Origin: JANMDU01 sp031418715
Lineage (GTDB): Bacteria; Pseudomonadota; Gammaproteobacteria; Burkholderiales; Burkholderiaceae_C
Assembly (NCBI GenBank): GCA_031418715.1
Contig: JANOJL010000045.1
Location: forward strand, 248,001 to 312,000
Length of the DNA: 64,000 bases
Direction: 5' to 3'
In this document: positions 50,329 through 58,835 of the stretch, one piece after another
Layout of the letters: the number at the start of each line of letters is the position of its first letter
How positions within the stretch are numbered: position 1 is the stretch's first letter
The notes under the pieces: generated by a model
Databases searched by the model: none
Seen by the model: the letters and a program-made list of their open reading frames with translations, nothing else
Told to the model about the DNA's origin: nothing
Program-made: the position numbers and the translations under genes

Positions 50329-52216
50329 ATTGTCCCTTCTCCCCTTCTTTTTCAGCCTGACTGCGAGTTTCGTGGTGCAGGCGCAGTCCAGCGTCATTGC
50401 CCATGGCTTGATCGTTCAGCTCAAGCCCGGCGCACAGCCTGCTTTCAGCCGCGAGCTGCCCAGCGCTGCGCATGCCAAGCGCGAGAGCCTCGCGCAGGAG
50501 CGCATGGCCGCTGTAGCGCAAGGCGCAGGTGTGAAAGGCTTTGCGCATCGGCATTTGACAGGCGACCATCGCCTCATGCGCTTTGCCAAACCCTTGCAGG
50601 GCGGCGAATTGGAAGACACGATGCGCCGTCTGCGTTTGCATCCTGATGTCGCATCTGTCGAGCCGAATGTACGCATGCAGCTGGCGCAAATTCCGAATGA
50701 TACGAATTTTGCCCAGCAGTGGCATTTGGGAAGCCGCACTGGCGCGGCTTCTGCGCTCAACATGAGCAGTACTTGGGCGATCACCACGGGCACATCTGCC
50801 GTCACCATCGCCGTGCTCGACACGGGCGTTTTGCGTGGCCATCCCGATTTGCAGGTATTGGGTAGCCGATTGCTTGCGGGATATGACTTTGTGGAAGATG
50901 TGGACAATGCCAACGACGGCAATGGGCGCGATGGCGATGCTTCTGATCCGGGCGATTGGGTCACTGCGCAAGAAGCGAACTCAGCCACCTTTCCGCTTTG
51001 CGCACGTGCCGATAGCTCATGGCACGGCACATTCATCGCTGGCCAAATCGCAGCAGCCAGCAACAACAGCGCTGGTATTTCGGGCTTGAATTGGAATGCC
51101 AACGTCCTGCCTGTGCGTGTCTCGGGCAAATGCGGCGCGTTGCTCTCTGATATTTTAGACGGCATGCGTTGGGCCGCTGGCTTAGCAGTGGATGGCATAC
51201 CCAACAACGCCAATCCAGCCAAAGTGATCAACCTGAGCTTTGGTGGCGACCAAGCCTGCTCTGCAAGCTACCAAACCGTGATCGATGAGCTCGCTGCACA
51301 AGGCACTTTGGTGGTGGTGGCCGCTGGCAATGGCAGCGGCTCAGAATCTCGCCAACTCAAGCGCCCAGCAGATTGTCGGGGCGTGATGGCCGTGGGCGCG
51401 GTGCAGCGCGACGGTGCGAAAACGGCTTACTCTTTTGTCGGCAGCAACATGGCACTCATGGCGCCTGGCGGACATCGTTCGGCAACAGACAACACGACTT
51501 TGCTGCTATCGACAGACAACGCAGGTTTGACCACGCCAGCCGCACATACCTATGACTTCAAAGCTGGCACGAGCTTCTCCGCCCCGCTGGCCGCTGGCGT
51601 GGCCTCGCTGATGCTCGCCATCAACCCCAGCCTCACGCCCGATGCGCTGATTGCACGCATGAAATCTTCTGCCCTGCCGCATCCCAACTCCGGCAGCTAC
51701 CTCAGTTGCAGCACCAGCAGCATCGTTGCCTGCAATTGCACCACAGCGTTGTGTGGCGCAGGTATGCTCAACCCGCTGGCTGCGGTACAAGATGCCGTCA
51801 AACCCGCCGCCGTGATTGCCGCCGTGAGCAGCCCCGGCTTAGGCGCAACCGTGACGCTCGATGGCCGTGCCAGTACCGCCGTAGGTACGCTCACGATTGC
51901 CAGCTTCGCCTGGAGCCAAATCAGTGGCGCAGCATTGAGCATTCCCAATATCGATGCTTCCGTGACGCAGGTGGTGTTGCCCAGCACGGCAGGTATTTTT
52001 ATTTTCAAATTGACAGTGACTGATAGCTTGGGGCAAATCGGGGAATCGCAGCTTTACATCGACTCCACGCCACTGACCGCTGCCGTGGCCAATGCAAGTG
52101 CGGTCAGCTCAGGTGGTGGCGGCGCTGACCGCGCACTGGGCTGGTTGCTGGCTGCTTTGGTTGCAGTCTTGGTGATACGTCGATTTTTAAGCAAAAAAGG
52201 CCTGTTGCCGTTATAG
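50315..52216 (+). CDS. Secreted S8 (subtilisin-like) serine peptidase with C-terminal sorting tail
   Basis: A 633-residue preproprotein. Signal peptide to about FVVQA; pro-region to about residue 125; then the catalytic triad in AVLDTGVLRGHPDL, SSWHGTFIAGQIA and GTSFSAPLAAGVAS. Four nearby cysteines (LSCSTSSIVACNCTT) follow. Residues about 500-590 resemble a PKD-type strand domain. The end has SGGGGAD, one hydrophobic helix and a basic tail RRFLSKKG, matching a GlyGly-CTERM sorting signal. The start codon lies in the gapA terminator stem. The last codons and stop come from a palindromic element. Confidence 0.9.
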   Translation: MRRFLLSLLPFFFSLTASFVVQAQSSVIAHGLIVQLKPGAQPAFSRELPSAAHAKRESLAQERMAAVAQGAGVKGFAHRHLTGDHRLMRFAKPLQGGELEDTMRRLRLHPDVASVEPNVRMQLAQIPNDTNFAQQWHLGSRTGAASALNMSSTWAITTGTSAVTIAVLDTGVLRGHPDLQVLGSRLLAGYDFVEDVDNANDGNGRDGDASDPGDWVTAQEANSATFPLCARADSSWHGTFIAGQIAAASNNSAGISGLNWNANVLPVRVSGKCGALLSDILDGMRWAAGLAVDGIPNNANPAKVINLSFGGDQACSASYQTVIDELAAQGTLVVVAAGNGSGSESRQLKRPADCRGVMAVGAVQRDGAKTAYSFVGSNMALMAPGGHRSATDNTTLLLSTDNAGLTTPAAHTYDFKAGTSFSAPLAAGVASLMLAINPSLTPDALIARMKSSALPHPNSGSYLSCSTSSIVACNCTTALCGAGMLNPLAAVQDAVKPAAVIAAVSSPGLGATVTLDGRASTAVGTLTIASFAWSQISGAALSIPNIDASVTQVVLPSTAGIFIFKLTVTDSLGQIGESQLYIDSTPLTAAVANASAVSSGGGGADRALGWLLAALVAVLVIRRFLSKKGLLPL

Positions 52217-52252
52217 AATTTGCGCTACATGCTATGAATTTAATAGCATTTA
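52190..52252 (-). repeat. Dispersed palindromic element at the peptidase gene end
   Basis: Forward strand: AAAAAGGCCTGTTGCCGTTATA, TTGCGC, ATGCTATGAATTTAATAGCAT. Full-length, reverse orientation. It provides the last codons (GLLPL) and the TAG stop of the S8 peptidase gene. Confidence 0.88.
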
Positions 52253-52283
52253 AAACTCACAGATTTTGACCGACAATCACCCC

Positions 52284-52685
52284 ATGAACTGGTTAAACGA
52301 TGTGAAATGGGATGCGCAAGGCCTCGTGCCCGTGATTGCGCAAGAGCTTGGCTCGGGCGATGTGCTGATGTTTGCTTGGATGAACCGCGAGGCTCTGCAA
52401 AAGACAGCGGAATTGAAACGCGCCGTGTATTTCAGCCGTTCTCGCGGCAAGCTCTGGTTCAAAGGCGAAGAGTCAGGTCATGTTCAAACTGTGCACGACA
52501 TTAGGGTCGATTGCGATGCCGATGTTGTGCTGCTCACAGTGACGCAGCTTGGCCACGAACCGGGAATCGCTTGCCACACAGGCCGCCACAGTTGTTTTTT
52601 CAGTCAATTGCAAGATGGGGCACAAGAAAAACATTGGAAAAGTGTCGAGCCGGTCTTGAAAGACCCTGAAAGCATCTATAAGTAA
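52284..52685 (+). CDS. hisI: Phosphoribosyl-AMP cyclohydrolase
   Basis: HisI opens the adenine ring of phosphoribosyl-AMP in histidine synthesis. The 133-residue protein has FAWMNREALQKT, SRSRGKLWFKGE, RVDCDADVVLL-like VDCDADVV and GIACHTGRHSCFF, with the zinc-binding cysteines. I use the ATG giving MNWLNDVKWD; an upstream TTG is less likely. hisE follows after 22 bp, so the two activities are on separate proteins here. Confidence 0.95.
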   Translation: MNWLNDVKWDAQGLVPVIAQELGSGDVLMFAWMNREALQKTAELKRAVYFSRSRGKLWFKGEESGHVQTVHDIRVDCDADVVLLTVTQLGHEPGIACHTGRHSCFFSQLQDGAQEKHWKSVEPVLKDPESIYK

Positions 52686-52707
52686 GCCATCAGTGAAACA
52701 CAGCGCC

Positions 52708-53070
52708 ATGACTTCCAACGATTCTCTTGACAAATTAGCCGCCGTGCTGGAAAGCCGCAAAGGCTGCGATCCAGAGACGAGCTACGTCGCGCGCCTGCTG
52801 GCCAAAGGACCTGATACGTTTTTGAAGAAGATTGGCGAAGAGGCTACGGAAGTGGTGCTGGCTTGTAAAAATGCCAGCCACGGCGCTGACAAACAGGCCA
52901 TCGTGAATGAAACGGCTGATTTGTGGTTTCACAGCATGGTGGCGCTGGCCTTTTATGGTCTTTCGCCGCGCGATGTGATCGATGAGCTGGAGCGCCGCGT
53001 GGGATTGAGCGGGCTGGACGAAAAAGCCGCGCGCAAAGCCCAAAGCCGCGATGCGGCCAACAACGAATGA
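52708..53070 (+). CDS. hisE: Phosphoribosyl-ATP pyrophosphatase
   Basis: HisE hydrolyses phosphoribosyl-ATP to phosphoribosyl-AMP. The 120-residue all-helical protein has LLAKGPDTFLKKIGEEATEVVLACK and NETADLWFHSMVAL, the metal-binding Glu/Asp set of the MazG-like fold. A GTG 15 bases upstream is an alternative start. It lies directly after hisI and before the conserved small membrane protein. Confidence 0.95.
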   Translation: MTSNDSLDKLAAVLESRKGCDPETSYVARLLAKGPDTFLKKIGEEATEVVLACKNASHGADKQAIVNETADLWFHSMVALAFYGLSPRDVIDELERRVGLSGLDEKAARKAQSRDAANNE

Positions 53071-53088
53071 ACTTGACGGAGGAGCGCC

Positions 53089-53463
53089 ATGTCAGAAACC
53101 AATTTTGCCGATTTTGAGCCTAAATCTCCCGGCGACCGCACCGTGATGCATGTGCTCTACGGCCTGCACACCGTGGCCTGGGCTTCGCTGGGCACTCTGG
53201 CTGTTATCGCACTCATCATCAATTACATCAAGCGCGGCGACGAAACCGATCCGCTGTATTTGGAACACCACAGCTACATGATTTCTACGTTTTGGTGGAC
53301 GCTGATTTGGATGATTCCAGCTTCGCTGATCGCTCTTGTCATGAGCATCACGATCATTCTGTTGCCGCTAGCTTGGCTGCCGTTCTCGGTGGTAGGCCTG
53401 TGGTATCTCTACCGCTGTATCAAAGGCTGGTTGCGCTTCAATGACAACCGCGATCCTCGCTGA
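53089..53463 (+). CDS. Small membrane protein (DUF4870-like)
   Basis: A 124-residue protein with three membrane helices at about 20-45, 68-90 and 90-110. It resembles the DUF4870-type proteins that occur between hisE and the HIT gene in Burkholderiales. Function unknown. GGAGG precedes the ATG (TGACGGAGGAGCGCC). It is probably in the his-tat transcription unit. Confidence 0.75.
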   Translation: MSETNFADFEPKSPGDRTVMHVLYGLHTVAWASLGTLAVIALIINYIKRGDETDPLYLEHHSYMISTFWWTLIWMIPASLIALVMSITIILLPLAWLPFSVVGLWYLYRCIKGWLRFNDNRDPR

Positions 53464-53484
53464 GTTTTTCTGCTTCAATCTGTC

Positions 53485-53859
53485 ATGAGTCAAGATTCCA
53501 CGCACCGCGACCCCGATTGTATTTTCTGCAAGATCGTTGAAGGCAAAATTCCCTCCAAGAAAGTCTATGAAGACGAAGAAATTCTGGCTTTTCACGACAT
53601 TCACCCTTGGGCGCCGGTGCATTTCTTGCTGATTCCGAAGGAGCACATCGTTTCCATGGCGCATTTAGAAGAGCGCCACTCGGGCTTGATGGGGCGTATG
53701 ATGACTCTGATACCGAAGTTGGCCGCGCAAGAGGGCTGCAACCCGTATCCAGAGGGCGGTTTTCGGATGCTTTCCAACACTGGCGCCGAAGGCGGGCAGG
53801 AAGTCCAGCACCTGCATATTCACGTGATGGGTGGTGCGCGGCCTTGGAAAAAGGGATAA
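53485..53859 (+). CDS. HIT-family nucleotide-binding protein
   Basis: A 124-residue histidine-triad protein of the HinT group, a nucleoside phosphoramidase. CIFCKIVEGKIPSKKVYEDEE at the start and the triad HLHIHVMGG at about 110 are complete. HinT-type proteins hydrolyse adenosine phosphoramidates in the cytoplasm; the physiological substrate is not known. It lies between the small membrane protein and tatA. Confidence 0.93.
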   Translation: MSQDSTHRDPDCIFCKIVEGKIPSKKVYEDEEILAFHDIHPWAPVHFLLIPKEHIVSMAHLEERHSGLMGRMMTLIPKLAAQEGCNPYPEGGFRMLSNTGAEGGQEVQHLHIHVMGGARPWKKG

Positions 53860-53954
53860 CCCGCAAAGATGTAAGTCATCGCCTGGCGGGGAACATGGCT
53901 GGGGCTTTAGAATCAACACTGTTTAGCGGCAACACGCCGTCTTAGGAGATTTTC

Positions 53955-54197
53955 ATGGGTTCATTTTCAATTTGGCACTGGCTGATCGTTTTGCTCATTG
54001 TGGTGATGGTGTTTGGCACCAAAAAACTCAAGAGTATGGGCTCGGATTTGGGTGGTGCGGTTAAAGGTTTCAAAGACGGTATCAAAACCGGCGGCGAAGC
54101 GGATGCCAAAGAAGGCGCACCGCCTGCAGGCCAGGTGGCGGATGCCAGCGCTGTGGCCAAGACCACGATTGACGTCGAAGCCAAGCAAAAGAGCTGA
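53955..54197 (+). CDS. tatA: Twin-arginine translocase subunit TatA
   Basis: An 80-residue protein with an N-terminal membrane helix (FSIWHWLIVLLIVVMVFGTKKL) and the amphipathic helix SMGSDLGGAVKGFKDG, as expected for TatA. It forms the pore for folded proteins such as the FAD oxidase upstream in this window. AGGAGATTTTC precedes the ATG. Confidence 0.96.
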   Translation: MGSFSIWHWLIVLLIVVMVFGTKKLKSMGSDLGGAVKGFKDGIKTGGEADAKEGAPPAGQVADASAVAKTTIDVEAKQKS

Positions 54198-54289
54198 TGC
54201 GGCTGCGCTTTGAGCAGAGACGGCCAAGAGCCGTATTGCGTCGCGCCCCGCACTGACTGCTCTTGTGCTTCTAGTAACCCTATCCCACC

Positions 54290-54751
54290 ATGATTGATCT
54301 TGGCGTTTCCAAAATCGCACTGATCGGCGCTGTCGCGCTGATCGTGATCGGGCCTGAAAAGCTGCCCCGCGTGGCGCGCATGGTCGGCACGATGCTGGGC
54401 CGTGCGCAACGCTATGTCAGTGATGTGAAAGCCGAAGTGAATCGCTCAATGGATTTGGATGAGCTGAAAAAGATGAAAGACACCGCCGAAGGCGCTGCCC
54501 GCGACGTGCAAAGCTCGATTCAAACCTCCGCCACCGATTTTGAAAAGAGCTGGGAGCAAGTGACCAACGAAGCTGGCAGCTCAGGCAGTTCTTCTTACAA
54601 CAGCTACCCCAGCTACGATCCGCCGAAAAAGAAATGGCGCATGAAAACCAGCGCCACACCGCGCTGGTACAAGCAACGCACAGGCGTGCGCACCCATGCG
54701 CTGTCGGGCGCAGCGCGCGTGGCGCGATATCGGCCGATGAAACCACTGTAA
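54290..54751 (+). CDS. tatB: Twin-arginine translocase subunit TatB
   Basis: A 153-residue protein with a short N-terminal helix (MIDLGVSKIALIGAVALIVI), GPEKLPRVARMVGTMLG and a long amphipathic helix, then a Ser/Tyr/Pro-rich and basic tail. TatB with TatC forms the receptor for twin-arginine signals. tatC follows 6 bp after the stop. Confidence 0.95.
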   Translation: MIDLGVSKIALIGAVALIVIGPEKLPRVARMVGTMLGRAQRYVSDVKAEVNRSMDLDELKKMKDTAEGAARDVQSSIQTSATDFEKSWEQVTNEAGSSGSSSYNSYPSYDPPKKKWRMKTSATPRWYKQRTGVRTHALSGAARVARYRPMKPL

Positions 54752-54757
54752 AACGCC

Positions 54758-55546
54758 ATGTCTGACGCTAAAAAAGACGAGATGGCTGGCACCGAGCAGC
54801 CCTTTGTAGAGCATTTGAAAGAGCTGCGTAATCGGCTGCTGTATTGCGTCTATGGTTTGGTGATTGCAGCGATTATTTTGGCAATTTTCCCAGGGCCCAG
54901 CGGCTTGATTGACTGGATTTCCAAGCCGATCATGGCGCACATGCCGCCGGGCGCAAAGCTGATTGCCACGGGTGTGTTCTCGCCGTTTATCGTTCCACTC
55001 AAGGTGTTGATGATGGGCTCGTTCCTGCTCGCACTGCCTTGGGTTTTGTATCAGCTGTGGATGTTTGTGGCGCCCGGTTTGTATAAACATGAGAAGCTAT
55101 TTGCTTTGCCGCTGATCATGTTTGGCAGTTTGCTGGCTTACACGGGCTTGGCCTTTGTGCAGTTTTTCGTGCTCGACAAGATGTTTGAGTTCATCCAAAA
55201 ATTCACACCGGCCAACGTCGCCGCTACGCCCGATATCGCCTCGTATGTGGAATCTATTCTGAGCTTATATATCGCGTTTGCACTGGCATTTCAGGTGCCG
55301 ATCGTGGTGATGTTGCTCACGCGCTTCAATATCGTTACCGTGCAGCAGCTCAAAGATTTTCGGGGCTACTTCATTGTGGTGGCATTCGTGATCGCAGCCG
55401 TGGTCACGCCTCCCGACGTGATCAGCCAACTGGCCCTAGCCATTCCGATGTGCATTTTGTACGAGGTCGGCTTGTTTGCTTCGCGCTTTTATATCAAGGC
55501 CAGTAAAAAGCCTGATGAGGCTGAAGCGGATGCCAAATCAGCCTAG
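54758..55546 (+). CDS. tatC: Twin-arginine translocase subunit TatC
   Basis: A 262-residue protein with six membrane helices. The N-terminal PFVEHLKELRNRLLYCV and FMFGSLLAYTGLAFVQFFVL-like FGSLLAYTGLAFVQFF segments and the cytoplasmic loop DFRGYFIVVAFVIAAVVTPPD are typical. It recognises twin-arginine signal peptides. It ends just before an intergenic palindromic element. Confidence 0.96.
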   Translation: MSDAKKDEMAGTEQPFVEHLKELRNRLLYCVYGLVIAAIILAIFPGPSGLIDWISKPIMAHMPPGAKLIATGVFSPFIVPLKVLMMGSFLLALPWVLYQLWMFVAPGLYKHEKLFALPLIMFGSLLAYTGLAFVQFFVLDKMFEFIQKFTPANVAATPDIASYVESILSLYIAFALAFQVPIVVMLLTRFNIVTVQQLKDFRGYFIVVAFVIAAVVTPPDVISQLALAIPMCILYEVGLFASRFYIKASKKPDEAEADAKSA

Positions 55547-55560
55547 AGCTTATTTTTCAA

Positions 55561-55620
55561 GCATTTTAGGCCTCCAGCCGTTATAAAACCTGTTTTTAGC
55601 GCTACTTTATTGATAGCAAA
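55561..55620 (-). repeat. Dispersed palindromic element between tatC and maeB
   Basis: Forward strand: TTTTAGGCCTCCAGCCGTTATA, then GCGCTACTTTATTGATAGC. Full length, reverse orientation, starting 14 bp after the tatC stop. Confidence 0.85.
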
Positions 55621-55691
55621 ACTGTTGCCATTGCTTGTTTATTGCAATGCTCAAAGTCAATTCTGAGATGCGTAGTACGCATATCCGCGCA

Positions 55692-55721
55692 CTAGGGTTA
55701 TCCCTCTAAAACGCCTACAAT
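55692..55721 (+). promoter_or_regulatory. Possible maeB promoter with overlapping palindrome
   Basis: CTAGGGTTATCCCT (55692-55705) is an imperfect palindrome located where a -35 would lie for the TACAAT at 55716. A bound regulator there could control maeB. Confidence 0.35.
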
Positions 55722-55777
55722 CATCTTCCATTTACAAAAAAAGACGGCCGCAGCGACAAGTTGCACCGAGACATGCC

Positions 55778-58135
55778 ATGCCATCTATGAATGACAACTC
55801 CGCCACGATGAGCGAAGACAAACGCCAACAAGCCCGCGAGGAACTGCGCCTTGCCGCATTGGAATATCACGAATTCCCCACGCCAGGCAAGATCGCGATT
55901 GCCGCCACCAAGACGCTGTCCAACCAGCGCGATCTGGCGCTCGCCTACAGCCCCGGTGTGGCCGCACCCTGCGAAGAAATCGTCAAAGACCCCAACAACG
56001 CTTTCAAATACACCGCGCGCGGCAATTTGGTCGCGGTGATCACCAATGGCACCGCCGTGCTCGGCTTGGGAGACATTGGCCCGCTGGCTGCCAAGCCAGT
56101 GATGGAAGGCAAGGCCGTATTGTTCAAGAAGTTTGCTGGCATTGACGTGTTTGACATTGAAATCAATGAAAAACACGATCTCGACAAGCTGGTGGACATC
56201 ATCGCCTCGCTGGAGCCGACGTTTGGCGGCATCAATCTGGAAGACATCAAAGCGCCGGATTGCTTTTATGTGGAGCGCAAGCTGCGCGAACGCATGAAGA
56301 TTCCTGTGTTTCATGACGATCAGCATGGCACGGCGATTGTGGTGGGCGCAGCGATTCTGAATGGCTTGAAAGTCGTGGGCAAAGATCCGAAAAAGATCAA
56401 GCTGGTGACTTCTGGCGCGGGCGCTGCGGCGCTCGCCTGCTTGGGTCTGCTAGTGAAGCTGGGCATTCCGCGCGAGAACATTTGGGTCACGGATTTGGCT
56501 GGCGTGGTCTATGAAGGCCGCACCGAGCTGATGGACGAAGACAAGATTCAGTTTGTTCAGAAAACCTCTGCGCGCACGCTGGCTGAAGTGATGAAAGATG
56601 CCGACGTGTTTCTCGGCCTGTCTGCGGGCGGCGTATTGAAGTCAGAAATGGTCAAGAGCATGGCAGCCAAGCCGCTTATTTTGGCACTGGCCAATCCGAA
56701 TCCAGAAATCTTGCCGGAAGAAGTGCATGCTGTGCGCGATGACGCGATCATGGCCACCGGGCGCACGGATTATCCGAATCAGGTGAATAACGTGCTCTGC
56801 TTCCCCTACATCTTTCGCGGCGCGCTGGATGCGGGTGCATCCACGATCACGGTGGAGATGGAAATTGCTGCAGTGCACGCGATTGCTGAGTTGGCGCAAG
56901 CGGAGCAAAGTGAAGTGGTGGCCGCGGCTTATGCGGGCGAGAAGCTAGCGTTTGGCCCTGAGTATTTGATTCCCAAGCCGTTTGATCCGCGCTTGATGAT
57001 GAAGATCGCGCCGGCGGTGGCCAAGGCCGCTCAAGACAGTGGTGTGGCTCTGCGCCCGATTACGGATATGGAAGCGTATCGCCAAAAGCTACAAAGCTTT
57101 GTGTATGCCTCGGGCACCACCATGAAGCCGATTTTTCAGGCGGCCAAGAATGCGAAAAACAAGCGTATTGCTTATGCCGAGGGCGAAGAAGAACGCGTGC
57201 TGCGGGCTTGCCAGATTGTGATCGACGAAGGCGTGGCTCGCCCGACTCTGATTGGCCGCCCCGCAGTGATCGCTCAGCGAATCGAAAAATTTGGCCTTCG
57301 CTTGAAAGAAGAGCTGGATTACGACATCGTCAACGTCGAGCAAGACCATCGCTACCGCGACTTTTGGCAGACCTACCACCGTATGACCGAGCGCCAAGGC
57401 GTGACGGCGCAAGTGGCCAAGATCGAAATGCGCCGCCGCCTCACGCTGATTGGCGCGATGTTGCTGCACAAAGGCGATGTGGACGGCATGATCTGCGGCA
57501 CTTGGGGCACCACCCATCTGCATCTGCAATACATCGACCAAGTGATCGGCAAGCGCCCCGGCGGCTGCGACAGCACGCCGCAAGATGTTCCGGTGTATGC
57601 CTGTATGAATGGCCTGCTACTGCCTGATCGCCAAGTCTTCTTGGTGGACACGCATGTGAACTACGACCCCAACGCCGAAGAGCTGGCTGAAATCACGGTG
57701 ATGGCCGCTGAAGAAATGATGCGTTTTGGCATCACGCCCAAGGCCGCCCTGCTCTCTCACAGTAATTTTGGCTCCAGCAACCAGCCCAGCGCCATCAAAA
57801 TGCGCCGTGTGCTGGAACTGCTGCGCCAACAAGCGCCTTGGCTGGAGGTGGATGGCGAGATGCATGGCGACGTGGCATTGGATGCCGCCATGCGCCAATC
57901 CGTCATGCCCAGCAGCACGCTCACTGGCGAGGCCAATTTGCTTGTGTTGCCCAACATCGATGCCGCGAATATCGCTTACAACCTGCTCAAAACCGCTGCT
58001 GGCGGCAATATTGCCATTGGCCCCGTGCTGTTAGGTTGCGCCAAACCAGTGCATATCCTCACCGCCAGCGCCACGGTGCGCCGAATTGTTAACATGACAG
58101 CGCTCACAGTTGCCGACGCAAATGCAACTCGGTAA
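55778..58135 (+). CDS. maeB: NADP-dependent malic enzyme with C-terminal phosphotransacetylase-like domain
   Basis: A 785-residue fusion enzyme that decarboxylates malate to pyruvate with NADP+. The malic part has YHEFPTPGKIAI, YSPGVAAPCEEI, the metal-binding FHDDQHGTAIVV and the nucleotide motif TSGAGAAALACL. Residues about 445-780 are the phosphotransacetylase-like domain (IAYAEGEEERVLRA; LLVLPNIDAANIAYNLLK), thought to be regulatory. The first 10 residues are uncertain; MNDNSATM or MSEDKRQQ could be the start. It is the only gene between the tat operon and the RNase pair. Confidence 0.95.
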   Translation: MPSMNDNSATMSEDKRQQAREELRLAALEYHEFPTPGKIAIAATKTLSNQRDLALAYSPGVAAPCEEIVKDPNNAFKYTARGNLVAVITNGTAVLGLGDIGPLAAKPVMEGKAVLFKKFAGIDVFDIEINEKHDLDKLVDIIASLEPTFGGINLEDIKAPDCFYVERKLRERMKIPVFHDDQHGTAIVVGAAILNGLKVVGKDPKKIKLVTSGAGAAALACLGLLVKLGIPRENIWVTDLAGVVYEGRTELMDEDKIQFVQKTSARTLAEVMKDADVFLGLSAGGVLKSEMVKSMAAKPLILALANPNPEILPEEVHAVRDDAIMATGRTDYPNQVNNVLCFPYIFRGALDAGASTITVEMEIAAVHAIAELAQAEQSEVVAAAYAGEKLAFGPEYLIPKPFDPRLMMKIAPAVAKAAQDSGVALRPITDMEAYRQKLQSFVYASGTTMKPIFQAAKNAKNKRIAYAEGEEERVLRACQIVIDEGVARPTLIGRPAVIAQRIEKFGLRLKEELDYDIVNVEQDHRYRDFWQTYHRMTERQGVTAQVAKIEMRRRLTLIGAMLLHKGDVDGMICGTWGTTHLHLQYIDQVIGKRPGGCDSTPQDVPVYACMNGLLLPDRQVFLVDTHVNYDPNAEELAEITVMAAEEMMRFGITPKAALLSHSNFGSSNQPSAIKMRRVLELLRQQAPWLEVDGEMHGDVALDAAMRQSVMPSSTLTGEANLLVLPNIDAANIAYNLLKTAAGGNIAIGPVLLGCAKPVHILTASATVRRIVNMTALTVADANATR

Positions 58136-58171
58136 AGCAAAATTTAATAGCGGGCACTCACTTTAAAAAAC

Positions 58172-58220
58172 CGCTATTGATCTAATAGCACTCAAGCTTT
58201 CGCTAGAGTAACCATGTCAA
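58172..58220 (+). repeat. Dispersed palindromic element between maeB and the RNase gene
   Basis: CGCTATTGATCTAATAGCA palindrome, followed by CGCTAGAG. The TATAACGG core is degraded. The left palindrome arm also pairs with ATAGCGG at 58147, giving a second hairpin. Confidence 0.55.
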
Positions 58221-58244
58221 AAGGGCTTTTGAATCCCTTAGGGC

Positions 58245-58273
58245 TTGCGCTTTTTTCCACAATGCGCGACAAT
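58245..58273 (+). promoter_or_regulatory. Predicted promoter of the RNase gene
   Basis: TTGCGC (58245-58250), a 17-base spacer and GACAAT (58268-58273). A leader hairpin (TTGCGGGT, AA, ACCCGTAA near 58288-58305) lies between this and the start codon. Confidence 0.45.
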
Positions 58274-58340
58274 AGGGAGCTTAGGAATTGCGGGTAAACC
58301 CGTAATTTGTGCAAACAAAGCTTTCGCCGGAGTGACAACA

Positions 58341-58763
58341 GTGCAGCGCAGATTCAAAAATAAATGGGTTGGCGCTTGCTCACTTTTTAGCTCATGGTTG
58401 GTAGCTTTGGCTCTGGTGGCAGCAATGCCCACACAAGCCAAAGGCCCTGTCCCCGGACAAGCCGATTCAGCAACCGCAAGCATCGCGCAAGCTGATTTGC
58501 CCAAACAAGGTCGCGAAACCTATGCATTGATTTTGGCCGGTGGCCCCTTTCCTTATGAGAAAGATGGCACTGTGTTTGGCAACCGTGAACGATTGCTGCC
58601 CGCTCAAAAGCGCGGCTTCTATCGCGAATACACGGTCAAAACGCCTTACGCCCGCACACGCGGTGCCAAACGGATTGTCTGCGGCGGCAGCCAACCCGTG
58701 AAACCAGAGGTGTGTTACTACACCGATGACCACTACGCCAGTTTCAAGCGCATCGCCCCATAA
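58341..58763 (+). CDS. Secreted guanyl-specific ribonuclease (barnase/RNase N1 family)
   Basis: A 140-residue extracellular ribonuclease. A signal segment (SWLVALALVAAMPTQA) precedes the nuclease domain with the catalytic Glu/Arg in FGNRERLLP, YREYTVKTPYARTRGAKRIVCGG and the late catalytic His in TDDHYASFKRI. I start at the GTG with GGAG 9 bases upstream (58341); the longer frame has no signal at the right place. Cysteines in CGG and VCYY could form a disulfide. The next gene encodes its inhibitor. Confidence 0.82.
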   Translation: MQRRFKNKWVGACSLFSSWLVALALVAAMPTQAKGPVPGQADSATASIAQADLPKQGRETYALILAGGPFPYEKDGTVFGNRERLLPAQKRGFYREYTVKTPYARTRGAKRIVCGGSQPVKPEVCYYTDDHYASFKRIAP

Positions 58764-58835
58764 GCGAAGCGCCTGCAACTTGCCACCGCCAGAGAATTCC
58801 TTTTTTTCACCCTTGACACTTTACGGAGAAGCAAC

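Noticed and set aside
58245..58340. Upstream start for the RNase
   Set aside because: It would begin at the predicted promoter itself and put 30 unrelated residues before the signal peptide; the GTG with GGAG upstream is better.
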